Of a stretch of 64,000 bases of DNA, positions 51,296 through 60,603 are shown one piece after another; positions within the stretch are counted from its first letter, which is position 1; each line of letters starts with the position of its first letter. Where the stretch lies: contig NW_017386073.1 of NCBI RefSeq assembly GCF_000237925.1, forward strand, positions 248,001 through 312,000, read 5' to 3'. Origin of the DNA: Schistosoma mansoni (Eukaryota; Platyhelminthes; Trematoda; Strigeidida; Schistosomatidae). Made by a program: the position numbers and the translations under genes. Under the pieces are notes generated by a model. That model was not told the origin of the DNA. It searched no databases and worked only from the letters and a program-made list of their open reading frames with translations.

Positions 51296-54200
51296 GACAA
51301 CGCAGTGTCGAAATCTATATTTCGATTTTAATTAGATATGAAAACTTGTATAGTAATATTTATTCTAATAATAATAATAATAATAATTCCAATAGCATTG
51401 TTTAACTTTCTGTGTTTTTTTTTTATTTATAGCGATGGCGTATTTTATTCACCTTGTTCATCGAAGTCCTTTGGGAAAGCATAAATTAGCTTTTGAATTC
51501 CGTGTTTTTTGGCATCGTCATACTACTGGCATTCTACCAGAATGCTTGCATTATATGGAATATAAAAAATACAATGCTTCTACAATGGGTTCAATCTCAC
51601 GTGGTGGTCTTTCTGTATTATCTGGTCCAGGTTGGGATAATCTACCATTAAGTCAATCACTTGTATTATCCAAATTAGCTGAGATCGCGGTTTTCACCGA
51701 AGGAAGGTAATTTATCCTGCGTTCTATTTTTTGTAATTATTTCTACATTTTCATAGTTTAAATCATGAGCTTATCTCAGTTAGACTACCATTAGGAACCT
51801 AGAAGTACTGAACAGATGTCTCGTCTCATTATAGGACTCCTCAGCAGTGCTCATCCACGACCCCGGACCTGGGGATCGTTCGTGACTGATGACGGTATCC
51901 AACAGTGAAAACGCTTAACTTCAACGAACTCACAATATTGCGCAACCCTCATCGATTGCCTGCGGTGGATAATCGTCACACCCAGTGTAGTTGGTTTTCA
52001 CTGTTCGCACCTCACTAGAACTCTAGGTCTTATATCTTGAAGCCAGTCACTAGTAAGTACATGATTATTATGTATATAGGAAGTTTCGTGGAGATCATAG
52101 AATTTTCATTGTTCAAAGTGCAAATTAATTCCGGATGCACGGTCGTGGATGCGCACTGCTGAAGAGTCCCATACTAAGATGAGACGGTTTTCCAGTGTTT
52201 CGGTATTCTAATAATAGTTTAGCTCAGATCAGTTCATAATTACAACTATGATAATTCTACAATCTCCGCAAATTACTCTGTATCTTCATATTGTTGCTTA
52301 TTTCGAAAGGAAATATATTTTCTGTTTAGCTAACTTACTGCATAAATCTTGTTAGTTTTAGAAAACAATGCAGTGGTTGCCTAGTGGCTTAAATGTTCAA
52401 CTTAATAACACTAGATTGCAGGTTCTAACCCCGGCCTCTCTAATTCTGTTTTGGCAGTTTATAGCATCACTCGGTCCCTTGGATTTGTAGTGTATCTCAA
52501 AACTGAGTACATAAGTCTGTACCTGGTGAAATGAATTACATTATGATTAATATTGTCATTATTATTATTGTTCAGAAAACGTCATGTGTGTTGTCCAAAT
52601 GATAAATTAACTATTCAATTTTTTATCAATTGTCAATACTATGATAAAGATATTTATCTTGGTAGTATGAATCGTGGTAACAAATATATAGAGCAGTAGT
52701 AATAGTTTAGATTTTTTACCAGATCTCTAATTTGGTATAGCGCAACTCGTATTCAGTGTAATGTAAGCGTTCATCTTCCATTTGTTGGGTAAGCTAACTC
52801 TCCTAGCTGGACCCTTCGTACTCACCAACCCGGTTAAAGTGCCGGATATTCGCTTTTCGTCCTCCTAATTTTGCAAACAACAGTAATGCCGCGAGAAGGC
52901 AGTGAGTAGGACTTTCCTGGCAGTGGTTGTATGCACGTGGCTAGGTGAGAGCATTTCGAGAGGTAGAGCGGACTCTCCCTACTCTCGGCCGTACCAGGGC
53001 ATTTGAGGGGTCTAAAACTGAACCAAGCAGCGTACTACAGTGAAATTCTGTGTGAAATATGCTTTGATTTAATCTATGTACGGTTACACAACTGTGTTGG
53101 TTCAGTCACTTTTTACATAATAAATATGTTTGTTATCAGATAGAGGGTTTGTAGAGATTGTAGTAATTTTATACTTGAATTCATGAGTCAAGTTGTTATA
53201 TCTAGAGCCTTGATTCTTAATATGCCGCGAACTACTTGACTACTTGAACGATAGAACCCGCAAACGTCGCAAAAGAGAGAAGACAAAGACTGGTAAGCAG
53301 GAAGTTTATTGCCCCAAACAGTGTCAAAATATAGCACAGAAATCTCGTGTATTTATAGTTTTTGGCTGAAAGTAAATTATCATTTAGGTCAACCAATAAG
53401 CACATAGGTATCAAACTAATCCATCCAATGGAGAAGCTCCACGTTGGCATTTCTAGAACATTCCCCTAGCCGTGATTGGATGGAATGTCTGCGGCTCTTC
53501 CTGGGCTTCTTAGGGCTTCCAAGAGTCTACCGACGGGCCGTCCTTACACCTCCCCCTTTGAAGTCTGTGACGTATGAACTTCTTTTTGGATTTTCTTGAA
53601 GCATTGTTGTTGTTCTCGTTTTTCTGTTCATCACCCTTATTGGCTGCGCGCTCTCACTCTTAAGTTTTTCTAGTCGTTGGTTGCGGCCTTCTTTCGGGCC
53701 TTTCTCCACCAGAATGTGGAACGGTACTTGTGTGTCTACTGCTGCTGTCCTATGATCCCTTTTTATCTGATTCATATGTCTGGTACATTTTCCGTCCCTT
53801 CCACGGACTAAATAAAGTACTTTCCCGATACGCCGTACTATGACACCTGGTTCCCATTTCTGACCGTCTTGATACTTTACAAGTACCTTTTCGCCGCGGT
53901 CGTTCGTCTGATACTCTTGTACAGGTTTTCTTCTTTTCTTGGGTGGCGATTTTTTTTCAAATATCCATGGGTTCTTTGCCTGAACTTCTGATTCACCTTC
54001 TCCTGCGGCAATGAGTACATCTTCTCCATGTTTTGCCTGGGGACCGATCAACCTTGAGAGTGCATCAGATCTCACCGGACTACATATATGATTAATTGGC
54101 TGGTTAGCCAACTGCAACATTTCTATTAGGTCAAGACCAAGCAAATCTAGTCCTGGGCTTTCAGTGAGATATACTTTCACATTCTTCTGTACATTCCCTT

Positions 54201-57200
54201 TTTTAACTGGGCAGCATATCTCTCCAGCAATATTTACCTTCTCTCCAGATGCACTGAGTGCTAACTGGGTTGTAGGGAGCACCGAGGGTTTGCCAATATG
54301 ACTCCATGTTTTGCGGCTGATCAGTGAAATATCTGAAGCAGTGTCAAGCTGTAGACGGGCACGGCGTCCATTAATCTCTAAGGTCACATATTTTCTTCGA
54401 TTATGTTCTGTTCTAGTATGTGCTACCATTATTCTATTGGTTGATGAACAGTTTTTACGTCTTCGGTAATGAACACTCGATGAGCGACGGTGCATCTTCT
54501 TCTTACAACATGTTTCTTTATGTCCTTTGAGCTGACATCTAGTGCACCGGTAGTTTTTGTATGGGCAGAACCTTTTGTAATGCAGCTCTCCGCAAAACCA
54601 ACATGCGGATGGAGGCTTCTTAATGGTTGTGTTCTGCTTTTGCATATAGGAATCTTTCTTCCCACTTACTGCCTGTACATAGGGTAGTCGACCATTATTT
54701 TCTACCATTGAAGTGTCATGCTTCAAGTTCACCAGATGCTGACATTCAGTAGTCACCTCTTGAAGGGTGATATTTGGGCACTGTTCAATTTTGCTTAGAA
54801 TTCTGGTTCTAATGTCGGCGTCTTCTGAAGATTGTAAGCTGCATACGAAAACAAGACATTTGAATTGGTCTTCTGTCATTGCTGATAGTTTGAAGCGCTC
54901 ACATTCGCGATTTATTATGCTAGCATGTTGCACCCAGTCATCATTGCCGGCTTTTACTATTTTCAAGCACTGATATCGAATATTGAACAAGGAAGACTGT
55001 TCACCGAAAATTTGCGACAAAATTTTAACTGTTTCTTCGAATGAAATGTCTCTTGGGTTCTTGGGCAGAATGTAATTAGTATATCGTTCATGTTCAATGG
55101 TACCCAGCTTTCGTAGTAGCACCCTGACCTTGGCGGCATCATCAAAAGTTTCTAGGTCGACATTAAATACATCTTCATATTTCTTGTACCAAGATTCGAA
55201 TGTTACACCAGCAACACCATCAAAATGAAATTCGTGAATGGAATCAATGATACAATCAGCATGCGATTTGGCAGAAACATCTGTAAGTCCATTCTTATTG
55301 AGGTTCATCTGCTGGGTTAGTTTTTCGAGTATGCGCATCTGGAATTGTTCAAGCCGTTTTTCATGGCGCTCTAGAAAAACTTCAAATTGGTCAAAGGTAA
55401 TAGACATCTTGATAAATTAACCCGTCGCCAGTTGTTATATCTAGAGCCTTGATTCTTAATATGCCGCGAACTACTTGACTACTTGAACGATAGAACCCGC
55501 AAACGTCGCAAAAGAGAGAAGACAAAGACTGGTAAGCAGGAAGTTTATTGCCCCAAACAGTGTCAAAATATAGCACAGAAATCTCGTGTATTTATAGTTT
55601 TTGGCTGAAAATAAATTATCATTTAGGTCAACCAATAAGCACATAGGTATCAAACTAATCCATCCAATGGAGAAGCTCCACGTTGGCATTTCTAGAACAT
55701 TCCCCTAGCCGTGATTGGATGGAATGTCTGCGGCTCTTCCTGGGCTTCTTAGGGCTTCCAAGAGTCTACCGACGGGCCGTCCTTACACAAATAAAGCTAG
55801 ACCACTATGGAAAACTTGGATGCACTGTATAGCTGTTTCGTCCTAGTATGGCACTCCTCATCAGTGCGCATCCACAATCCCACTCGAGGGATTCGAACGG
55901 TTGAATGATGACTCAGCGGTCTAGAGGTTAGGCCTTCACGCGCGAGCCCGAAACTCCTTGGTTCGAATCCCTCGAGCGGAATTGTGGTTGCTCACTACTG
56001 AGGAGCCCCATACGTGGACAAAACGACCGTCCAGTGCTTACAGGTTTTCCACGGTGGTCTAGTCTTAATTGATACATGAATCCAACTATTAAATATGTTT
56101 GACTTTTTAAGTGATCCGATGTATGTATTTCTTATTAATATGCACATCATTTTTTTATACCATAAAAATTAAGTTTTTGAACGATCAAGACCTATAAATA
56201 AAATTGAATTTTGCGGTTTTATTTTCACCTATCAAACAAATAACCATTATTTCTTGATCTTCGCTTATTTTATGTTCAAAGCTTATTTTGTTTACTACAA
56301 ATTACTTTTTATGCTTATCATTTTGCCGCGTTCCAATCCATTTGTTATGGTATGTTGTTCTCCAGTAATTAAGTATTTTCATTTTTCGGTAACCTTTTAT
56401 GCATTCACTCTTTGTCTTCCTTGAGATCTTAAGTTTCTGAATCCTTCATAGAATTTTAATTATCTCACTAATTTATAGATTTTTTTCGAATTGTATCCTG
56501 TATGTCTAATCTTTCCTATTACCATTATTACTGTTACTGACTTTACTATTCTCGGATTTACCCTGACAGTTTTATCGTTCTGTGCTTATGGGATGTGGGA
56601 ACTTGAACCATTGTACAAATGTGCCAGGTTCTACGTTGCATTTGACTGGATGACTCAACTTTTTATAGATTCTAAATCTTGATGTATTTACAATGGTGTT
56701 TATATGTAGTTATTTTCTTTATTTTAGGTGGATAGTTAACTCAGAAATACTTCAGAAATATGCTTCACGTCTTTGTAATCTGTGCAATATTCAAGAATTA
56801 AGTGGTGGTATTTCTGGTAATTTGGACAAAGTTGATAAAGATTATTTCAATAATCTTGTATTTCCTTCATGGGAATATTTAACGGATGTAGCAGTGACTA
56901 GTATCAGAGTAAATCGTGGTGCATCAACAACTAATCGTCGATCTCTGGAACTACCACAATCACAATTACCACCAACTGTTGATCGTTTACATGAACCACA
57001 CAAAAACATAATGACTATCAATAATTCTCCAGTTGTTTTGTTACAGCCTCTACAATCTTCCGATGTTGTAGTATCAAGTAACCAAACTGATAAGGAATCA
57101 TCAATTCATAAGAATGAACAATCGTTTCAATCTAAAAAAATTCATTCATCTGAAAAAGACATTAATTTATCGGTTAGTATAAGTCAGGAGAACTGTTCTT

Positions 57201-57496
57201 CAAAAGTGACTACTACTAATACTTCTACTAGTTCGTCTCATATTCCAAGTCGAAGAAAAGGATTTACTAACAAAATTCCCACAAGTGAAAAAGACGCTCC
57301 TTCATTTGTTAATAACAGTAAAGAAGACTGTTCTTCTCCGAAAGTGACCACTACTACCACTGGTTCGTCACAAACTCCAGCTCGGAAAAGAGTAACTTTG
57401 GATTCATTCCTTATACCACCTGCAAAACGATCAAATGTTAATATATCTTCCGAAATTCAGTCGGAGGAAGATTGTGTTATTATAGTTTCAAAATGA
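36678..57496 (+). CDS. CHAF1A: Chromatin assembly factor 1 large subunit (p150), nine exons, start not found
   Basis: CAF-1 loads new histone H3-H4 onto DNA behind the replication fork, guided by PCNA. Seen exons: 36678-36803, 36840-36970, 37043-37181, 37221-37492, 42393-42684, 47339-47773, 49511-49613, 51433-51706 and 56728-57496. All phases agree and they give 846 codons plus a stop. Domains, counted from the first exon: Lys/Glu/Arg-rich KER helix 1-120; GFLVKSE and GPFIQFEVRKDM about 122-155; QFVENYRPAYYGTWRRR about 255-272; DSDDEWEEEEPGE 302-314 with an acidic run to 340, then FFVPHGYLSDDEG; winged helix about 499-620; Ser/Thr-rich tail to 846 with an internal repeat and a PIP-box-like TLDSFL. 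The motif order matches p150 of other animals. Introns: 36, 72 and 39 bp, then 1.7-5 kb each. Confidence 0.92.
36840..36970 (+). CDS. CHAF1A: CHAF1A exon B (KER)
   Basis: Follows a 36-bp intron. Almost entirely Glu, Lys, Arg and Gln, the single long DNA-binding helix typical of the p150 KER region. Ends in phase 2 at donor GTATGT. Confidence 0.88.
37043..37181 (+). CDS. CHAF1A: CHAF1A exon C (end of KER)
   Basis: Follows a 72-bp intron (TTTGTTTCAG). Completes the KER helix, then AVLLGFLVKSEIRK, the hydrophobic segment that follows KER in p150. Donor GTCTTT; the next intron is 39 bp. Confidence 0.87.
37221..37492 (+). CDS. CHAF1A: CHAF1A exon D
   Basis: Contains GPFIQFEVRKDMRMAPLHR, matching the conserved F-x-x-F-x-[IV]-[KR]-x-x-M-x-[LM]-A-P segment of p150. 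Ends PSTWP with two bases over at donor GTACGT. The inverted duplication at 37509 begins 17 bp after this donor. Confidence 0.9.
37509..38910 (+). repeat. Inverted duplication, left arm (1.4 kb)
   Basis: Near-identical to the reverse complement of 49880-51292. It starts in an AT microsatellite (37509-37528), includes a 76-codon open frame also found letter for letter at 51171-50941, and runs into the 5' part of the RTE LINE. Only scattered base differences were seen, for example GGTGGGACAC against GGTGGAACAC. Confidence 0.88.
37530..41427 (+). mobile_element. RTE-clade LINE (SR2-like), full-length but decayed
   Basis: About 3.9 kb in the sense direction within a CHAF1A intron. Endonuclease remains at 38600-39200 (FNVRTLCQIEQQRSL; VVVVAGDF), RT remains (GENVIK, near 40360) and the 3' UTR 41100-41427 shared with 6350-6676. 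Many stops and frame shifts; the longest open pieces are 60-75 codons. Compared with the copy at 6240-6350 it lacks about 100 bp before the 3' UTR. Confidence 0.75.
42393..42684 (+). CDS. CHAF1A: CHAF1A exon E (ED-domain start)
   Basis: Encodes LFQFVENYRPAYYGTWRRRS, then DYSIDSDDEWEEEEPGES; the human protein has QFCENHRPAYWGTW and DYEVDSDEEWEEEEPGES. This is the strongest single match in the gene. Donor GTGAGT in phase 0. Confidence 0.95.
42685..44524. other. CHAF1A: CHAF1A intron, nothing recognised
   Basis: AT-rich intron sequence up to the RTE LINE; no repeats or open frames of note. Confidence 0.45.
44525..46515 (-). mobile_element. RTE-clade LINE (SR3/Perere-3-like), 5' half only
   Basis: Begins with a GC-rich 5' UTR (GGAGGAGGGTTGGGCATAG on the minus strand, 46470-46450), then an AP-endonuclease frame 46333-45158 with one in-frame TGA at 46142-46144. 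Motifs: IFIGTWNVRT, LGISETH, CYAPTNDS, LMGDLHAKVG, DIASDHHLV. A piece of the fingers region lies at 44912-44667 (GNAAGPDNIPAEALK). The copy stops in the RT domain near 44525, so the 3' half is missing. Antisense to CHAF1A. Confidence 0.88.
46765..47165 (+). repeat. Dispersed ~400-bp repeat with TATA box, copy 3
   Basis: Same order as 1410-1830: TATACGATTTACCATTC, TACGATGTGGTCT, TTGGTATATAAACAC, then GAAATAAATGATTCGTACC and ATTATCACGTTATAA. See copy 1 for class. Confidence 0.5.
47339..47773 (+). CDS. CHAF1A: CHAF1A exon F (acidic run)
   Basis: Begins NEDEEDEDEEKDGDEDDDDQ and then FFVPHGYLSDDEGV (human FFVPHGYLSEDEGV), the acidic region implicated in histone binding. The second half, with Thr/Asn-rich runs (TTTNTTIASTNNN), looks lineage-specific. 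Donor GTAAGT in phase 0. Confidence 0.95.
48046..48215 (+). mobile_element. tRNA-derived SINE, copy 1
   Basis: A box GATGGTTAAGGC and B box GCAGGTTTGAACTCC are 40 bases apart. The body (GTATATGGGAGCTAAGTACA) resembles that of 52372-52530. Lies in a CHAF1A intron. Confidence 0.55.
48453..48980 (+). repeat. SINE-like ~540-bp repeat, copy 4
   Basis: Very similar to copy 1, with a full (AAAT)n tail at 48959-48980. The antisense open frame (48779-48411) is 122 codons. The six-base ATAACC at both edges may be part of a target duplication. Confidence 0.8.
49511..49613 (+). CDS. CHAF1A: CHAF1A exon G
   Basis: VHLWTTNFPISVEPDI, then a Thr-rich, basic linker ending IPEE plus one base at donor GTTAAT. 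Joined to the next exon it gives EEAMAYFIHLVHR, like AMPLLIKFVHG at the start of the human p150 winged helix, which fixes both splice sites. Confidence 0.85.
49775..51252 (-). mobile_element. RTE-clade LINE (SR2-like), 5' part, inverted copy
   Basis: 49880-51252 mirrors 37530-38910, including the same decayed codons. To the left (49775-49875) the text switches to a more diverged copy of the region equivalent to 38345-38430, so this copy is a chimera. Confidence 0.75.
49880..51292 (-). repeat. Inverted duplication, right arm (1.4 kb)
   Basis: Partner of 37509-38910, ending in a longer AT microsatellite (51253-51292). It stands 140 bp before CHAF1A exon H. Confidence 0.88.
51366..51388. repeat. 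(TAA)n microsatellite
   Basis: About seven TAA units in the CHAF1A intron, 45 bp before exon H. Confidence 0.85.
51433..51706 (+). CDS. CHAF1A: CHAF1A exon H (winged helix)
   Basis: Encodes AMAYFIHLVHRSPLGKHKLA and on to LSKLAEIAVFTEGR, the C-terminal winged-helix domain that binds DNA in the family. Acceptor TTTATAG, donor GTAATT, phase 2. A 60-residue stretch in the middle (MEYKKYNASTMGSISRGG and on) seems longer than in vertebrates. Confidence 0.85.
51780..51905 (-). mobile_element. Sm-alpha-like SINE fragment with hammerhead remnant
   Basis: Minus strand: GTGGATGAGCACTGCTGAGG, then AGTCC...GAGACGAGAC. CTGAGGA fits CUGANGA, but stem II and the GAAA box are changed. Confidence 0.55.
52120..52290 (+). 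mobile_element. Sm-alpha-like SINE with hammerhead remnant
   Basis: GTGGATGCGCACTGCTGAAG, AGTCCCATACTA, then AGATGAGAC where GGACGAAAC is expected. The 3' part (TAGCTCAGATCAGTTCAT, TCTACAATCTCCGC) matches the end of 60395-60603. Head-to-head with the fragment at 51780-51905. Confidence 0.6.
52372..52530 (+). mobile_element. tRNA-derived SINE, copy 2
   Basis: A box TGGTTGCCTAGTGGC, B box GCAGGTTCTAACCCC. The body ends AAAACTGAGTACATAAGTC, like copy 1 at 48046. Confidence 0.55.
52787..53012 (-). repeat. SINE-like ~540-bp repeat, 5' part only
   Basis: Matches 35175-35394 (CACCAACCCGGTTAAAG, CGAGAAGGCAGTGAGTAGGA, CGGCCGTACCAGGGCATTTG). The tail half is missing, which is unusual for a target-primed insert. 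Confidence 0.75.
53194..55789 (-). mobile_element. Compact Ty3/gypsy LTR element (~2.6 kb), very young, non-autonomous
   Basis: LTRs of about 357 bp (55433-55789 as 5', 53194-53550 as 3') differ at only one or two bases. Flanks CAAGT and CAAAT may be an imperfect 5-bp duplication. A primer-binding-like TGGCGACGGG follows the 5' LTR and a polypurine AAAGGGGGAGG precedes the 3' LTR. One frame of 626 codons (55407-53527) holds gag, two zinc knuckles (CWFCGELHYKRFCP, CTRCQLKGHKETC), protease (LQLDTASDISLIS) and an integrase-like tail. Polymerase parts are not seen, so it counts as broken in function though its frame is open. It lies antisense in a CHAF1A intron. Confidence 0.88.
55800..55905 (-). 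mobile_element. Sm-alpha-like SINE with hammerhead-like core (minus strand)
   Basis: Minus strand: GGATGCGCACTGATGAGGAG, then TGCCATACTAGGACGAAACA. Both CTGATGA and GAAAC boxes are kept. A B-box-like GTTCGAATCCC lies upstream. Confidence 0.65.
55906..56065 (+). mobile_element. Sm-alpha-like SINE, tRNA head and decayed hammerhead
   Basis: A box GCGGTCTAGAGGTTAGG, B box TTGGTTCGAATCCC, then CTACTGAGGAGCCCC and GTGGACAAAAC. The second core box is AAAA instead of GAAA. It stands head-to-head with 55800-55905. Confidence 0.65.
56728..57496 (+). CDS. CHAF1A: CHAF1A last exon (end of winged helix, Ser/Thr tail)
   Basis: 255 codons after acceptor ATTTTAG. Begins WIVNSEILQKYASRL (last helix of the winged-helix fold), then a long low-complexity tail rich in Ser, Thr, Asn and Pro. 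Two tandem ~45-residue units start near 57146 and 57281 (SSEKD...NCSSKVTTT and TSEKD...DCSSPKVTTT). Near the end stands RKRVTLDSFLIPPAKR, a PIP-box-like peptide. Stop TGA 57494-57496; the first AATAAA noted downstream is at 58011. Confidence 0.88.
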
Positions 57497-58010
57497 CAAT
57501 TATTTCATTCTCACAATATATGTGTATATTGTTTGAAAATATTTGTGAATAGTCCTAGTATATGTATGCATACCTCAGTATTTAAGTTTCTTGAGACCGT
57601 GTTTTATTTAGGGTGATTTCACCCTTGCTTACCTTATTACTATTCCACTCCTCTTTTATTCCATAATAATTGTCTACTCTCTAATAGATGTACAAAAATT
57701 AGTTTAAAGGGATGCATGCTGAAATCGATATTTCATATATTCTTTTCATTATTCTTTTTGTTAACATATGAAACTATGAGGTTCTGTCTAGTAGTGTAAC
57801 TGAATTCTATTGTTTATCTTCTCTATCGCTCTTCACATATACTGTTATATAGAAATTTTTGTAAAAAATTCACCTATTGTTTATACATTATTTTGAAGAC
57901 GAACAAAAGTAAAGTATAGTAGACTATTATTGTTTTTTTCCTCTCTCTCACCAATTTGTAATTCACATTATCATCTATTTTCGTATATTTATGTGTGTTT
58001 ATGATCAGCC

Positions 58011-58016
58011 AATAAA
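58011..58016 (+). promoter_or_regulatory. CHAF1A: Likely polyadenylation signal of CHAF1A
   Basis: AATAAA, about 515 bp after the stop, in an AT-rich 3' UTR-like stretch. No earlier AATAAA was noticed. The exact cleavage site cannot be seen. Confidence 0.45.
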
Positions 58017-58319
58017 TATGTTTCTTTATTAAACAACCTGTAGATGTCTTTTTTCGACAAAAGGTAATAATTTCGTTTTAATCTAGTTTTTGACAAATTC
58101 CAAGTAGTAATATGTAAACGTGATTGATTAATATGGAACCCACAAAACATTTCAACGTGCTCTCAAAAAGTCATCATTAGTGTTAATGACATTTTGTTTG
58201 GTGTGTTTTAATGTATTTTCAAATGAAGAATATTTTTAGCGCTGAGAACAAGTAGTTTAAAGATGTTGCGTTCTGTGCTGGATGGTTTTTGTAGTGAAGC
58301 GTTCATTATCTCTTTAGAC

Positions 58320-58595
58320 ATTACTGGCTCATATTCTTAAGAAAACAAATGACGTATGAACCTATTGTTGGTCACTGGCTACCATGTGACTGCGTCTACT
58401 TACGTTGCTCCACTGCCTGATGGATCAGACCTTTAGGTCGAGGGCTCCGAATGTGACCCCTTAAGAAAACCACATGCTTCGGTTTGGGCACACGAGCAGT
58501 ATCACAGCCCTCACACAAATCGAATGATTTATGTGATGCATATGTATTTAGTGCCTTCTTGTACCAACATTTATGTGTTTAAATAAATATATTCC
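58320..58595 (+). repeat. SINE-like ~540-bp repeat, 3' half
   Basis: Matches the second half of copy 1 (ATGAACCTATTGTTGGTCAC, TTAGGTCGAGGGCTC, ACATTTATGTGTTTAAATAA), ending in a short AAATA tail. Confidence 0.7.
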
Positions 58596-58599
58596 ATAA

Positions 58600-60390
58600 A
58601 GAAATGAGCTGATGTCAAGTTAGAGACCAAGTCAGGGAAAAGCAGCCAAAACAAACCCGTGAACGACCAAACGTGTGTGAATAACAACCGACTAATTCAC
58701 AGGTTAGCAGGTTTCATTCCATTATGTTTAAATTCCAGTAGATCTCTTTCCGAAGTATTTTCTGATGATATTGTTTAGAAAGACAAAGCTTTCATACTAA
58801 ACCATCCAGTTCAGAGAACACAATGCCTCAAAAATGTGATGTTTTGTTTGATTATTCCACTGAGAATTGTTAAAAGAAATGTAATGGAGCTTGTTCTCTG
58901 TAGCTTTTTAAGGTAAATTTCTTTGGGGACACCGATAACGGGTTGACACTGGACATCATTTTCTTTCTAGTTTGAAACTCAACAGTGCTTTCTCACAACT
59001 CTAGACCTTCCCATCTCACGGCAAACGAGGACATTTTCAGTAGACCAAGTTGGAGAACAAATTCCTCACATTTCTAACATTAGTCAGTTCACGATACAAC
59101 TCTATCGACCAGCAGTTGTCTCTTTTGACACGCTTCAATACCATAGTTCGTCAATTCTCTAGGATTTTAGGTTAAGTACTACTATATTGGGTTTTCTTGT
59201 GAAGGTCTATTGGTTGATAATATGTTTTTTTACGGGATTTGTCAATTATTTACAGCTTCCTATGTACTTGGCTTTAAGCTACACTTTCTCAAAGGATATT
59301 GATTTTATCCGGCTGCTCAAATTGTAGTAGGCGTGTGTGTTAAACTAGTGATCCAACAATTCAAAATCAAATTATTTAACTATCCCAATATTTCAAAGAA
59401 GTAGATGCTGTTGAGTTAAATTTGTGACTCCATTGAGTCATTAATCGTAGTTGAAATAAAAAAGCCGTTAGTATTTAATATTATACAACCTTCCTTTTTT
59501 CTCAGTTGCGTTGTATTAAGTTGATGACATCTAGTTTACAGGGATTTTTCGTATTTCTATGTACAATTTGAATATTGGAAATAAAAATAAAATCCAGTTT
59601 TTGGTTTTTATTCAGCTGTTGTAACCGATTGTGTGGCTCTATTAAACGGACAATCAATGTATTTTGACTGGTGTAGTTTCATGTAAGGAAATATATAATT
59701 TTAAGTTTTAGACTTAGTTTGTGTGAACAGTAAGTTTTACACGTGGTTATTAATTTCTGCTATGAATTCGTAAACCATAATTACTTTCATTGCATTTGAG
59801 CCTTTGTAATCGAACCGTTAATTAAAGAAGGCTTTTTATTATCGAATCCTCTTTCGAATAAATCACCTATTGTTTATAGGACCGGTGATCTGTTTAACCG
59901 ATTATTCATCGATCTCTTGACGAATAACCCGCTGACTCAGATAATGATCACGCATATCCTAACGCTTATTAGTACGGGATCTACCTCTTCCATTTTACTC
60001 AACAGGCAGACGGAACACAGCAATCAGACAAGACATATTGTACACTTTACTTTTAACCTGAAACTCATAATATTATACATTAATTGTCTGACTGGACAGC
60101 AACACCAACGCGAAATTACAACTCAGTCATAAGTGAGACAGAAACGGCACCATAGAGGAGTGACTAGGTAATGATAAATCCGTAACAGTAAAACGTATAA
60201 CTACGGTTTATGAGTTGAACCTAAGCTTACAAGTTGAAGAATATAAACAATAATCCCACCTAGGGTAGTTCTGAGAGTTCAAAACCTGTCAAATTCTCTT
60301 TTGATAATCTCTTAGTACGAACACGAAGTTGCTCACCGAAGACAATGGAGGATGGTAGCGCAATATTGTGGATTGATTGAGGTTAGACAT
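58600..60390. other. Interval with nothing recognised
   Basis: AT-rich intergenic sequence; the 71-codon frame at 59917-60132 has no support. Confidence 0.45.
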
Positions 60391-60394
60391 TAAT

Positions 60395-60603
60395 ACCATT
60401 GATTGTCGGCGTAATGGTCTGGAAGTTAAGCGTTCTCACGCGATACCGAACGTCGTTGGGTCGGTGTTCTGGATTGTGGATGCGCATTGCTGAAGAGTCT
60501 GATACTAGGACGAAATAGCCATCCATTCCTTCCAATTTCTCATTGTTGGTATAAATTAGATCGGTCCATAGTTTCAATGAAATTCAACAATCTCCACAAC
60601 CCC
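60395..60603 (+). mobile_element. Sm-alpha-like SINE with well-kept hammerhead core
   Basis: A box GTAATGGTCTGGAAGTTAAG, degenerate B box TTGGGTCGGTGTTC, then GCTGAAGAGTCTG and ATACTAGGACGAAATAG. CTGAAGA fits CUGANGA, GTCT/GGAC can form stem II and GAAA is intact. Ends CAACAATCTCCACAACCCC. Confidence 0.65.
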
